From Sphingopyxis sp. (GTDB lineage Bacteria; Pseudomonadota; Alphaproteobacteria; Sphingomonadales; Sphingomonadaceae): a stretch of 64,000 nucleotides of DNA. Position 1 is the first letter of the stretch. The number at the start of each line of letters is the position of its first letter. The stretch covers positions 124,001 through 188,000 of the forward strand of contig JASBSJ010000065.1 in the NCBI GenBank assembly GCA_030148985.1, in the 5' to 3' direction. The notes under the pieces are model-generated. The model saw nothing but the letters and a program-made list of their open reading frames with translations, was not told the DNA's origin and did no database searches. A program made the translations under genes and the position numbers. Shown here piece by piece: positions 43,607 through 51,360 of the stretch.

Positions 43607-44299
43607 ATGGCATCAGCCCCGACGGTTGGAGCGCTCGCGGCCGCAATCGCTGCGGGCGCTGTCATAGAGGAGGGAGGCGGACGCGACGCCATCGAAGCGG
43701 ACGCCGAGCGGCTGGCGGCCTTGCTCAATGGCGATGCGGGCGCTCGCGGCCTCAGACTATGGACCAACCGGCAATGCCTTGTGACGACTCGCCGGATTGG
43801 GGCCCTGCCCAGCTTCGCGCGTGCCGCTGCTGCGAGCACCGCGCGAGGGTGGCCGGTGTTTGTAAGGACGAGCGGCGGAACAACGGTCGCTCACCGTCCA
43901 GGTACGCTGAACGTCAGCGTGTTCGACGCGTGGACCGACGACGGCCGTGATGTGAGGAAATCCTTCGAGGGATTTTGCCGTCGGCTTGTGGCCGTGCTGC
44001 GTTCGGCCGGAATCGATGCGGATTTGGGATGGGTGCCCTTCAGCCATTGCGACGGGCGGTTCAACCTCGCGGTGGCCGGCCGCAAGATCGGCGGGACAGC
44101 CTCGCTTGTCCGCCGCCGCGGCACCACCATAGCGATGCTCGCGCACGCTTCAATCTGGATAGAGGGCGATGTGACGGTCGATTTGCAGGCAGTCGAGCGG
44201 TTCGAACGCGATATGGGGTTGGGCGTCGCCTATGACCGCCGTGCGCACGCGAGCATTTGCGATGTGGTGACCATGCCTGAGGCTCGGGCAGTGCGCTGA
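43607..44299 (+). CDS. Lipoate-protein ligase A-like protein
   Basis: A 230-residue member of the biotin/lipoate A/B ligase fold. VFVRTSGGTTVAHRPGTLN (85-102) matches the RRxSGGGxVxHxxGxLN motif. DGRFNLAVAGRKIGGTA (149-165) carries the conserved Lys160 that contacts lipoyl-AMP. It is shorter than full LplA (about 340), lacking the C-terminal accessory domain, as in LipM/octanoyl-transferase-like or short ligases. Directly following the free lipoyl-domain gene, it is probably the dedicated modifying enzyme. Whether it uses free lipoate or transfers octanoate/lipoyl from another protein is unknown. Confidence 0.75.
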   Translation: MASAPTVGALAAAIAAGAVIEEGGGRDAIEADAERLAALLNGDAGARGLRLWTNRQCLVTTRRIGALPSFARAAAASTARGWPVFVRTSGGTTVAHRPGTLNVSVFDAWTDDGRDVRKSFEGFCRRLVAVLRSAGIDADLGWVPFSHCDGRFNLAVAGRKIGGTASLVRRRGTTIAMLAHASIWIEGDVTVDLQAVERFERDMGLGVAYDRRAHASICDVVTMPEARAVR

Positions 44300-44367
44300 G
44301 CTTATGGAAATGAGCCCGCAGCGAGGTGTCTTGCAGCCGTTGGCCGACCTACGCGTCCCAGATCTGC

Positions 44368-45255
44368 TCAGGCCCGTTTGCGCGTCGGCGTCTTGGCGGA
44401 TGTTTTTCTGCTTGTCTTTCCTTTCCGGGCCGAGGGCTTGCCAGTCGTGCGTTTCGCCGGGGTGCGCTTGCCGTCGCCGATCGATTTCTTGAGCGCCGCC
44501 ATCAGATCGACGACATTCGAGCCGCCTGCGGCTGCTTCGGCGTCGCCCTCGTCGAGGTCGAGCGTCTTGCCCTTCTTCTTGCGCTCGATGAGATCGCGCA
44601 GCGCGTCCACATAGCGATCGTGAAAATCGCTCGCGTCAAAGCTGCCCGTCTTCTTGTCGATCAGCGTCGTCGCAAGATCGAGCAGTTCCTCGTCGGGGTC
44701 GCCTTCCGGAATGTCGCGAAAATAGCTCGCCGCCTTGTGAACCTCGTCGGCATAGCGCAGGGTCTCCATGACCAGCCCGCGCCCGCACGGCTTGAGGCTC
44801 ACGACATGCTCGCGCCCGCGCATCGCGAGCTGGCCGAGGCCCGCCTTGCGCGTCTGGCGCAGCGCCTCGCGCAACACCACAAATGCCTCTTCGGCGAGAT
44901 CGTCGGCGGGAACGACATAATAGGGCTTTTCGAAATAGATCATGTCGATGTCGTTCGCCTCGACGAATTGGGTGAGTTCGAGGGTCTTGCGGCTTTCGAG
45001 CCTCACGCCCTCGATCTCCTCCTCGTCGAGAAGCACATATTTGTCCTTGGCATATTGGAAGCCCTTGACGATCTCGTCGACATCGACCGGCCCGATCCCG
45101 GGCACGACCTTTTCATAACGGACGCGCTTGCCCGACGGTTCGTGAATCTGGTTGAACGCAATGGTCGCACCGCTCTTCGTCGCCGAATAGACCTCGACCG
45201 GAATCGAAACGAGCGCCAGTCGGATCTGGCCTTTCCAATAGGGGCGCGCTGCCAT
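44368..45255 (-). CDS. ku: Ku DNA end-binding protein (NHEJ)
   Basis: A 295-residue bacterial Ku. The N-terminus PYWKGQIRLALVSIPVEVY is characteristic. The core RVRYEKVVPGIGPVDVDEIVKG, FEKPYYVVPADDLAEEAF and LVMETLRYADEV follow. The C-terminal tail (about 240-295) is Lys/Arg-rich and low-complexity, as in the minimal plus extended tails that recruit LigD or bind DNA. An AGGAGA site precedes the ATG. Ku homodimers bind broken DNA ends and recruit LigD. It is the last gene of the ligD-xth-ku unit, 27 bases downstream of xth. Confidence 0.93.
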   Translation of the reverse strand: MAARPYWKGQIRLALVSIPVEVYSATKSGATIAFNQIHEPSGKRVRYEKVVPGIGPVDVDEIVKGFQYAKDKYVLLDEEEIEGVRLESRKTLELTQFVEANDIDMIYFEKPYYVVPADDLAEEAFVVLREALRQTRKAGLGQLAMRGREHVVSLKPCGRGLVMETLRYADEVHKAASYFRDIPEGDPDEELLDLATTLIDKKTGSFDASDFHDRYVDALRDLIERKKKGKTLDLDEGDAEAAAGGSNVVDLMAALKKSIGDGKRTPAKRTTGKPSARKGKTSRKTSAKTPTRKRA

Positions 45256-45282
45256 CCTTGCTCTCCTTATGGGCCTGTCCCC

Positions 45283-46092
45283 TCAATGCGCGGCGCCGCG
45301 CGACGTTCCCTTGGCGCGGCGCGCGCGAAGCTCGGCCCACGCAGGCGCATGATCGCTCGTCTTTTCCCATTCGCGCGGCCGCCGATCCACATCAGCCGCG
45401 GCCAGCAGCTTTGCCGCAGGGCCGTTGAGTAGAAGATGGTCGATCCTGAGACCCGCATCGCGCTCGAAGGAACGGCGCCAATAATGCCAGAAGCTGTAGA
45501 TCGTCTCCCCCGGATGGAGATGGCGGATGGCATCGGTCCAGCCCTGATCGAGGAGGCGCTGATAGGCGGCGCGCACCTCGGGCGCGAAAAGCGCGTCCCC
45601 CCGCCAGCGGTCGGGCGCATAAACGTCGATGTCGGTCGGCATTACGTTGAAATCGCCCGCGACGACAACGGGCGCGTCGAGTTCGATGAGCGTCGCGAGA
45701 TGCGCTTCAAGGCGATCGAACCAGCGCAGCTTATAGTCGAACTTGGGCCCGGGGCGCGGATTGCCATTGGGCAGATAGAGGCCGGCGACGAGGATACCGT
45801 CGATGGCCGCCTCGATATAGCGGCTCTGATCGTCCGCCGCGTCGCCGGGTAGGTGGCGCCGCGTTTCGTGGATGGCGCCGCGGCGGCTCAGTATGGCAAC
45901 ACCGTTCCAGCGCGGTTGGCCGCGCCAGATCGCTTCATAGCCGGCATCCTCGATCGCCTGCGCGGGGAATTTCGCCTGCGGGGCCTTCAGCTCCTGGAGG
46001 ACGACAATATCAGGCTTCGCCAGCTCCAGCCATTTGAGGAGAATGGGAAGGCGGCCGTTGATCCCGTTCACATTATAAGTGGCGATCTTCAC
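45283..46092 (-). CDS. xth: Exodeoxyribonuclease III (AP endonuclease family)
   Basis: A 269-residue ExoIII/APE-type nuclease. The start GTG at 46092 overlaps the ligD stop (GTGA). Motifs: ATYNVNGI at 4-11, LQELKAP with the metal ligand Glu34, LVAGLYLPNG, AGDFNVMPTDIDVY, LRIDHLLLN and the terminal SDHAPAWAEL. It removes 3'-blocking groups and cuts abasic sites. Its position inside an NHEJ operon, coupled to a LigD without a phosphoesterase domain, suggests it supplies 3'-end processing during end joining; this role is inferred. Confidence 0.9.
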   Translation of the reverse strand: MKIATYNVNGINGRLPILLKWLELAKPDIVVLQELKAPQAKFPAQAIEDAGYEAIWRGQPRWNGVAILSRRGAIHETRRHLPGDAADDQSRYIEAAIDGILVAGLYLPNGNPRPGPKFDYKLRWFDRLEAHLATLIELDAPVVVAGDFNVMPTDIDVYAPDRWRGDALFAPEVRAAYQRLLDQGWTDAIRHLHPGETIYSFWHYWRRSFERDAGLRIDHLLLNGPAAKLLAAADVDRRPREWEKTSDHAPAWAELRARRAKGTSRGAAH

Positions 46093-47945
46093 AGGTCGGG
46101 CAGATCCTGCTCGGCGCGTCCCCAACCGGCGAGTGCCTTCGAGTGCGCGCGCTTGAGCAAGGTCGCAGCGTCGGTGACGTGAAAATGCGAGGGTTTGTCG
46201 ATCGTCGCCATTTCCTTCCATGTGAGGGGCGCGGCGACGGGCGCGCCTTCGCGGGCGCGCGCCGAATAGGGCATCACCGCGGTCGCGCCGCGCTGGTTGC
46301 GCAGATAGTCGACGAAAATTTTTCCTTTGCGCTTCGCCTTGGGCAACGCAGCTGTAAATTTGTCGGGGTCGGCCTGCGCGGCAGCGAGCGCAAGACGGCG
46401 GGCAAAATCCTTGACCTCGTCCCAATCGGCGCGCGGCACGAGCGGCGCGATCACATGCACCCCCTTGCCGCCGGTCAGCATCGGAAAGCTTTGCAGGCCG
46501 AGCGACGTCAGAATCTCGCGGAAGCGAAAGGCGGCGGCGCGCACAGCCGCGAAGTCGAGCCCGGTGTCGGGATCGAGATCGAAGACGAGACGGTCGGGCT
46601 TTTCGATATCCTCGATGCGCGCGCCCCAGCCGTGAAATTCGATCGTTCCCATCTGGACGCAGCTCAGCAGCCCTTCGGGCGTGTCGACATAGATATAGGG
46701 CTCGGTCTCGCCGTCCTTCTCCTCGATCGCGACATGCTTGACCGCTTCGCCGAAGCTTCCTGTGTCATGCTTCTGGAAGAAGCATTTTTTGGCACGGCCC
46801 TGCGGACAGCGCACGAGGCTGATCGGGCGCGAGCCCGCCCAGGGGAGCATCACCGGCGCCATCGCGGCGTAATAGTCCGCGAGGTCGCCCTTGGTGACGC
46901 CTGCCTCGGGAAAGATGACGCGGTCGCGGCTGCTGATCGGTACCGCCGCCGGTTCGCTTGCCATGGTGACATCCTCCTCGGTTTCGAACTCGATCGATTG
47001 CGCTCTCTTGTCTTCGCGCAGCCCGAGATAGCTGGGATGGCGCAGCGTTCCCTTGCGTGTGCGTTCGGCATAGGCGATTTCGGCAACAAGTCGGGGTTCG
47101 ATCCAGCGCGCATCGCGTACTTCTGCGCGCGGCGCGTGTACCGTTGGACTTCTGCGCGCGAGCGGTTTCATTAACGCCTCGAGACGGCGCAGCTCGGCCG
47201 CGTCGAAACCCGTCCCGACCTTGCCAGCATAGCGCAGCGTGCCATTCTCGTGGAGGCCAAGGATCAGCGAACGAAAGCTGCGCGCCTTGTCCGAGGGCGT
47301 CCAGCCGACGATCACAAACTCCTGACGCCGGACGCACTTGATTTTAAGCCAGTTGCCCGAGCGTGCTCCGACATAGCGGCTGCCGGCGCGCTTCGAGATG
47401 ACCCCTTCGAGCCCCGCCTTGCAGAAGCGTGCGAGAAGCTCCTCGCCGCCGCCCTCGATATGTTCCGAATAGCGGATGCGGCCCGTGCCGGGGACAATCG
47501 CTTCGAGACGCGCCTTGCGTTCGATCAGCGGCCGGCCCGTCAGATCCGCCCCATCGAGTTCGAGCAGATCGAAAGCATAATAGTCGATCACCGAGGCGTC
47601 GCTTTTGAGGGCGTTCTGTAGCGCCTGGAAATCGGAACGCCCATCGGCGTCGAGAACGACCGCCTCGCCGTCGATCAGCGCGCTTTCGACGTCGAGCGCG
47701 GCCGCGGCGGCAAGCAGCGGCGCAAAACGCTCTGACCAGTCGAGCCCCGAGCGCGTATAGGCGCGCGCCTCGCCGCCGCCGACCGCAACGAGCAGACGGT
47801 ATCCGTCATATTTCATTTCATGCAGCCAGGCGTTGCCCGAAGGGACGGTGTCGACGAGCCGCGCGAGCTGCAGCGGCCGGAAAGCAGGGGGGCGTCCGGG
47901 CCGGGTGGCGCCTTTGATGCGGGCGGGAACGCTGCGTCGGGCCAT
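46089..47945 (-). CDS. ligD: LigD: ATP-dependent DNA ligase plus polymerase domain
   Basis: A 618-residue NHEJ ligase. The N-terminal ligase domain (about 20-310) has the adenylation Lys45 in EMKYDGYRLL, IDGEAVVLDADG, LEGVISKRAGSRY and NWLKIKC. The C-terminal polymerase/primase domain (about 330-618) has VIFPEAGVTKGDLADYY, the catalytic acidic pair in VFDLDPD, GGKGVHV and DYLRNQRGATAV. The 3'-phosphoesterase domain found in many LigDs is absent. The start is taken at ATG 47945, where homology begins; in-frame codons up to 48302 are judged non-coding. It heads the operon with xth and ku. Confidence 0.9.
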   Translation of the reverse strand: MARRSVPARIKGATRPGRPPAFRPLQLARLVDTVPSGNAWLHEMKYDGYRLLVAVGGGEARAYTRSGLDWSERFAPLLAAAAALDVESALIDGEAVVLDADGRSDFQALQNALKSDASVIDYYAFDLLELDGADLTGRPLIERKARLEAIVPGTGRIRYSEHIEGGGEELLARFCKAGLEGVISKRAGSRYVGARSGNWLKIKCVRRQEFVIVGWTPSDKARSFRSLILGLHENGTLRYAGKVGTGFDAAELRRLEALMKPLARRSPTVHAPRAEVRDARWIEPRLVAEIAYAERTRKGTLRHPSYLGLREDKRAQSIEFETEEDVTMASEPAAVPISSRDRVIFPEAGVTKGDLADYYAAMAPVMLPWAGSRPISLVRCPQGRAKKCFFQKHDTGSFGEAVKHVAIEEKDGETEPYIYVDTPEGLLSCVQMGTIEFHGWGARIEDIEKPDRLVFDLDPDTGLDFAAVRAAAFRFREILTSLGLQSFPMLTGGKGVHVIAPLVPRADWDEVKDFARRLALAAAQADPDKFTAALPKAKRKGKIFVDYLRNQRGATAVMPYSARAREGAPVAAPLTWKEMATIDKPSHFHVTDAATLLKRAHSKALAGWGRAEQDLPDL

Positions 47946-48454
47946 GGGATCCAGACGCGGAAGGCGCCGCTTCGTTCCGCTGGTCTGGCATGATTCGCTT
48001 GGAACGGCAGAGGCGGGGCCGGAGAGGGTTCGGCTGTGTGAGCAATCAGATCGACCAGCAATGCGCCGGACGCCAAAAAGGCCGCACCATTCAGACGCGG
48101 CCTTTCCGGCATTGTTATGCTCCCCCCTCGACGAACCGGGTCGCGCGATTCGCCGAAGACGGTTTGAAGAGATAACCATTTGTGCACGAACGTCAATTCC
48201 ATTGACAATACAATGGGAACCATTTTGGGACAGGTGAAGATGGGACGATCGCAGGTGTCCGATTGGCGCGTGGCCCGGCATCCTTGGACATTGGCCGCGC
48301 ACGTTGGCGTAACAGGCCAGGTTGGCCCATTGTTTCGAACCGAGCCGATGGTACGAAACGAACTCTCGACGTCTCGCAAATTATCTGATCCAGAGGCGCG
48401 TATGTTGCCGGGGGCGCCGACGCGTTTACCGCACCGAAGTCAGGGAGAGCCAAC
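47946..48454. other. Divergent promoter region of ligD and acyl-CoA dehydrogenase genes
   Basis: There are 509 bases without a supported gene. Structures seen are a hairpin AAAGGCCGC/GCGGCCTTT at 48077-48105, an inverted repeat TTCCATTG/CAATGGGAA at 48197-48219 and the longer inverted repeat at 48332-48359 (annotated separately). TTGACA at 48203-48208 lies inside the second repeat and could be a -35 element. Confidence 0.5.
48332..48359. promoter_or_regulatory. Inverted repeat, candidate operator of acyl-CoA dehydrogenase pair
   Basis: GTTTCGAACC and GGTACGAAAC are 10-base arms (one mismatch) around an 8-base spacer, ending 96 bases before the TTG start at 48455. The size and symmetry suit a TetR-type repressor, which commonly controls acyl-CoA dehydrogenase genes. 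No regulator gene is adjacent. Confidence 0.5.
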
Positions 48455-49603
48455 TTGTTCGATACACTGGTCCTTGCCGGGCTTCCCGAAGAGGATGAGG
48501 CGCTGCGCCCCGCGATCCGCGCGGTTGCCGATGCGGCAGCGGTCGCACCCGCCGATCTCCGCGCACGATCCTGGTCGGGGTTCGACCGGGCCTTTTCGCG
48601 TCGGCTTGGTGAAGCAGGGTTTCTCGGGCTGACATTGCCCGAGCGCTATGGCGGCGGCGGGCGGGGGCCCTTTGCGCGGTTCGTCGTTGTCGAGGAGCTG
48701 CTGTCGGCGGGGGCGCCCGTCGCGGCGCAATGGATCGCCGACCGGCAGAGCGCGCCGCTGCTCCTGAACTATGGGACCGAGGCGCAGCGTGAGAAATTTA
48801 TCCCGCGCATCTGCCGCGGCGAGCTCGTCTTCTGCATTGGGATGAGCGAGCCGGGATCGGGGTCGGACCTTGCCAGCGTGCGCACGCGCGCCGAGCGCAC
48901 TGCGGCCGGATGGCGCGTGAACGGGCAGAAGATCTGGACGACCAATGCGATGCACGGCGATTATATGATCGCGCTCGTCCGCACCTCGGGCAGCAGCGAC
49001 GATCGCCAGCGCGGGCTGTCGCAGCTCATCATCGACCTCAAGGCCCCTGGCGTGAACATCAGGCCGATCGTCGATCTGACCGGCGATGCGCATTTCGCCG
49101 AAGTGTTTTTCGAGGATGTCGACCTGCCCGCCGACGCGCTGGTCGGAAACGAGGGTGAGGGGTGGGCGCAGGTGACCGCCGAACTCGCCTTCGAACGCAG
49201 CGGGCCCGAGCGCATCTATTCGAGCGTCGTCCTGCTCGACGCCTGGATCGAACATTTGCAAGGCGTCGGCCGCGATGATCCCGCGACGCTCGCGCGCGTC
49301 GGGGATTTTACCGCGCGGCTCGGCACCTTGCGCGCCATGTCGATCGCGTGCACCGCGCGGCTCGCGCTTGGCGAAAGCCCGGTGGTCGAAGCATCGCTGG
49401 TGAAGGATCTGGGTACCAGCTTCGAACAGGAGCTGCCGGCCGCGATCGGCGACGATCTGGCGAGTCACCCCGATGAACCGGTCGATGCCGAACTCTATCG
49501 AACGCTGCTGTATGTCACGCATATCGCGCCCAGCTTTTCGCTGCGTGGCGGAACACGCGAAATCTTGCGCGGGATCATCGCGCGCGGAATGGGGCTGCGC
49601 TGA
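48455..49603 (+). CDS. Acyl-CoA dehydrogenase, FAD-binding subunit
   Basis: A 382-residue acyl-CoA dehydrogenase starting at a TTG with CAGGGAG seven bases upstream. GFLGLTLPERYGGGGRGPF and CIGMSEPGSGSDLASVRTRAER (FAD/substrate strand), GWRVNGQKIWTTNAMHGDYM and the C-terminal SLRGGTREILRGIIARGMGL are typical. It overlaps the next gene by one base (TGATG). Pairing with a second, diverged subunit is the hallmark of alpha2-beta2 dehydrogenases used for steroid side chains and other bulky acyl-CoAs. The substrate is not known. Confidence 0.88.
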   Translation: MFDTLVLAGLPEEDEALRPAIRAVADAAAVAPADLRARSWSGFDRAFSRRLGEAGFLGLTLPERYGGGGRGPFARFVVVEELLSAGAPVAAQWIADRQSAPLLLNYGTEAQREKFIPRICRGELVFCIGMSEPGSGSDLASVRTRAERTAAGWRVNGQKIWTTNAMHGDYMIALVRTSGSSDDRQRGLSQLIIDLKAPGVNIRPIVDLTGDAHFAEVFFEDVDLPADALVGNEGEGWAQVTAELAFERSGPERIYSSVVLLDAWIEHLQGVGRDDPATLARVGDFTARLGTLRAMSIACTARLALGESPVVEASLVKDLGTSFEQELPAAIGDDLASHPDEPVDAELYRTLLYVTHIAPSFSLRGGTREILRGIIARGMGLR

Positions 49604-50592
49604 TGGACTTTTCCGATCTCCTCGAACCCTTCGACCGGAGGCTCGAAGCTGCGTCATCGCCCGCGGCGGTGCGCGCGATCGAGGGCGGCGGGCCTGCGGA
49701 TGCGATGTGGGATGCCGTTGCGGCGTCGGGCTTTCTCGACGCGCTCGTCCCCGAAGCGGCGGGCGGCTTTGGGCTTCCCGCGGCGGCGGTGCAGCCCTTG
49801 TGGCAGGCGCTTGGCCGCCACGCCGTGCCGCTGCCGGTTGGCGAGACGATGATCGCGCGGGCGCTGCTGGCTGAGGCGGGCGTGCCGATCCCCGACGGCC
49901 CGATCGTGCTCGCGGTCGCCGAGGCGGGGCAGGCGGTGGTGGCGCCGTGCGGGCTGGTCGCGCGCCACGCGCTGATCGAGCAGGGCGGAAAGGTCGGGCT
50001 GGTCGCGCTGGCGCCCGGCATGGCGGCCGCGACTGGCGTTGTCGGCAGCCTGGCGGCGCGGATAAGCTGCCCGCCGCTGAGCCAGGGTTTTGCGGCGCCC
50101 GCGGCCGGGCTACGCGCGCTCGGCGCATTGCTGCGCGCCGCGCTGATTGCCGGAGCGGCCGACCGGTTGGTGACGATGACCGCCCACTATGCAAACGAGC
50201 GCGTCCAGTTCGGCAAGCCGATCGGGCGCCAGCAGGCGTTGCAGCAACAGATGGCGGTGATGGCGGAGGAAGCGGTTGCGGCGCGCATCGCCTCGCAGAT
50301 CGGCTGCGCAGGCGGCTTTCCGCCGTCGCTTGCCGCCGTCGCCACTGCCAAATCGGTTGCCAGCCGGGCTGCGGCGACCATCGCGGCGACGGCGCATGCG
50401 GTCCACGGTGCGATCGGGATCAGCGAAGAGCATGACCTTCAGCTTTTTTCGCGGCGGCTTCACGAATGGCGGCTGGCCGATGGCTCCGAAACCTATTGGA
50501 ACCGCCTGCTCGGCGCGGCGCGGCTGGCGAAGCCGGGTCGCTCGGTCGATTTTGTGCGCACCGAACTTGCTTCGGGTCCGTCAGCGACCTGA
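49603..50592 (+). CDS. Acyl-CoA dehydrogenase, diverged partner subunit
   Basis: A 329-residue acyl-CoA dehydrogenase-like protein. The N-terminal helical domain (FLDALVPEAAGGFGLP, LGRHAVPLPVGETMIA) and C-terminal helical domain (ADRLVTMTAHYANERVQFGKPIGRQQALQ, AVHGAIGISEEHDLQLF) are present. The central beta-domain lacks the usual SEPxxGSD strand. The C-terminal part keeps the FAD-contact helix (YANERVQFGKPI). It is best read as the partner of the 48455 subunit in a heterotetramer with one FAD site per heterodimer. Its 3' end overlaps the convergent btuD gene by 12 bases. Confidence 0.82.
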   Translation: MDFSDLLEPFDRRLEAASSPAAVRAIEGGGPADAMWDAVAASGFLDALVPEAAGGFGLPAAAVQPLWQALGRHAVPLPVGETMIARALLAEAGVPIPDGPIVLAVAEAGQAVVAPCGLVARHALIEQGGKVGLVALAPGMAAATGVVGSLAARISCPPLSQGFAAPAAGLRALGALLRAALIAGAADRLVTMTAHYANERVQFGKPIGRQQALQQQMAVMAEEAVAARIASQIGCAGGFPPSLAAVATAKSVASRAAATIAATAHAVHGAIGISEEHDLQLFSRRLHEWRLADGSETYWNRLLGAARLAKPGRSVDFVRTELASGPSAT

Positions 50593-51360
50593 AGGCGCGC
50601 GCCCCAGCGTCGTGATCGCGGGCCATGCCCCGCCGCTGTCGACGCGCGCATCGATGCCGTAAACTGCGCGCAGTCGTTCGGCTGTCAGCACGTCGGCGGG
50701 CGGGCCCACGGCCACCACTCGCCCGCCGTCGATCAGCAGCAAGCGGTCGCAATAGCGCGCCGCCATGCTGAGGTCATGCAGCACCGCGATCACCGTGCCG
50801 CCCGCCGCCGCTTCGCCGCGCAGCAGCTCCATGACGTCGATCTGGTGCCCGGGGTCGAGGCTGGCGAGCGGCTCGTCGGCGATCAGCGCCGCCGCCTCGA
50901 CCGCGAGGGCGCGGGCAAACATTGCGCGCGCCCGCTCGCCCCCCGACAATTCGGTGGCAACGCGATCGCGCAGGTGCAGGACGTCGGCGCGCGCCATCGC
51001 ACGTTCAATGGCGGCGGTGTCGGCGTCGCTGATGCGCGACATCGGAGCCAGGTGCGGCAGGCGGCCGAGCCCGACGAGGCGTTCGACGGTCAGCGGCCAA
51101 TGCAGCAGCTGCCCCTGCGGGACATAGGCGATGCGGCGGGCAAGCTCGGCGCGCGGCATTGCGGCGGCCTCGACGCCATCGACCTGCACCGATCCGGTGG
51201 CGGGGATCAGCGCAAGCAAAGCGCGCACGAGCGTCGACTTGCCCGCGCCATTCGGGCCGACGATGGCCGTCAGCGTGCCGGGGACGAAGGCGGCGCTGAC
51301 GTCGTGCAGGACGGCGCGGCGGCCGAGCGTGACCCCGACATGCTGGAGGCAGAGGGTCAC
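50581..51360 (-). CDS. btuD: Vitamin B12 ABC transporter ATPase
   Basis: A 259-residue ABC ATPase of the iron-siderophore/B12 class: Walker A GPNGAGKST (about 35-43), Q-loop YVPQGQ, signature LSGGERARAMFARAL, Walker B ALIADEPLASLD and the H-loop VLHDLSMAARYCD. The GTG at 51360 overlaps the permease stop (GTGA). It would power cobalamin import from the periplasm with the adjacent permease and binding protein. The B12 assignment rests on the cobalamin riboswitch ahead of the operon; the sequence alone would also fit FecE. Confidence 0.8.
   Translation of the reverse strand: MTLCLQHVGVTLGRRAVLHDVSAAFVPGTLTAIVGPNGAGKSTLVRALLALIPATGSVQVDGVEAAAMPRAELARRIAYVPQGQLLHWPLTVERLVGLGRLPHLAPMSRISDADTAAIERAMARADVLHLRDRVATELSGGERARAMFARALAVEAAALIADEPLASLDPGHQIDVMELLRGEAAAGGTVIAVLHDLSMAARYCDRLLLIDGGRVVAVGPPADVLTAERLRAVYGIDARVDSGGAWPAITTLGRAPSGR

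Noticed and set aside
47813-48112. Possible 99-residue gene on the minus strand with GGGGAG before its ATG, starting MPERPRLNGAAFLASG
   Set aside because: It overlaps the ligD start out of frame by 133 bases and has no recognisable domain. The hairpin at its start could equally be regulatory.
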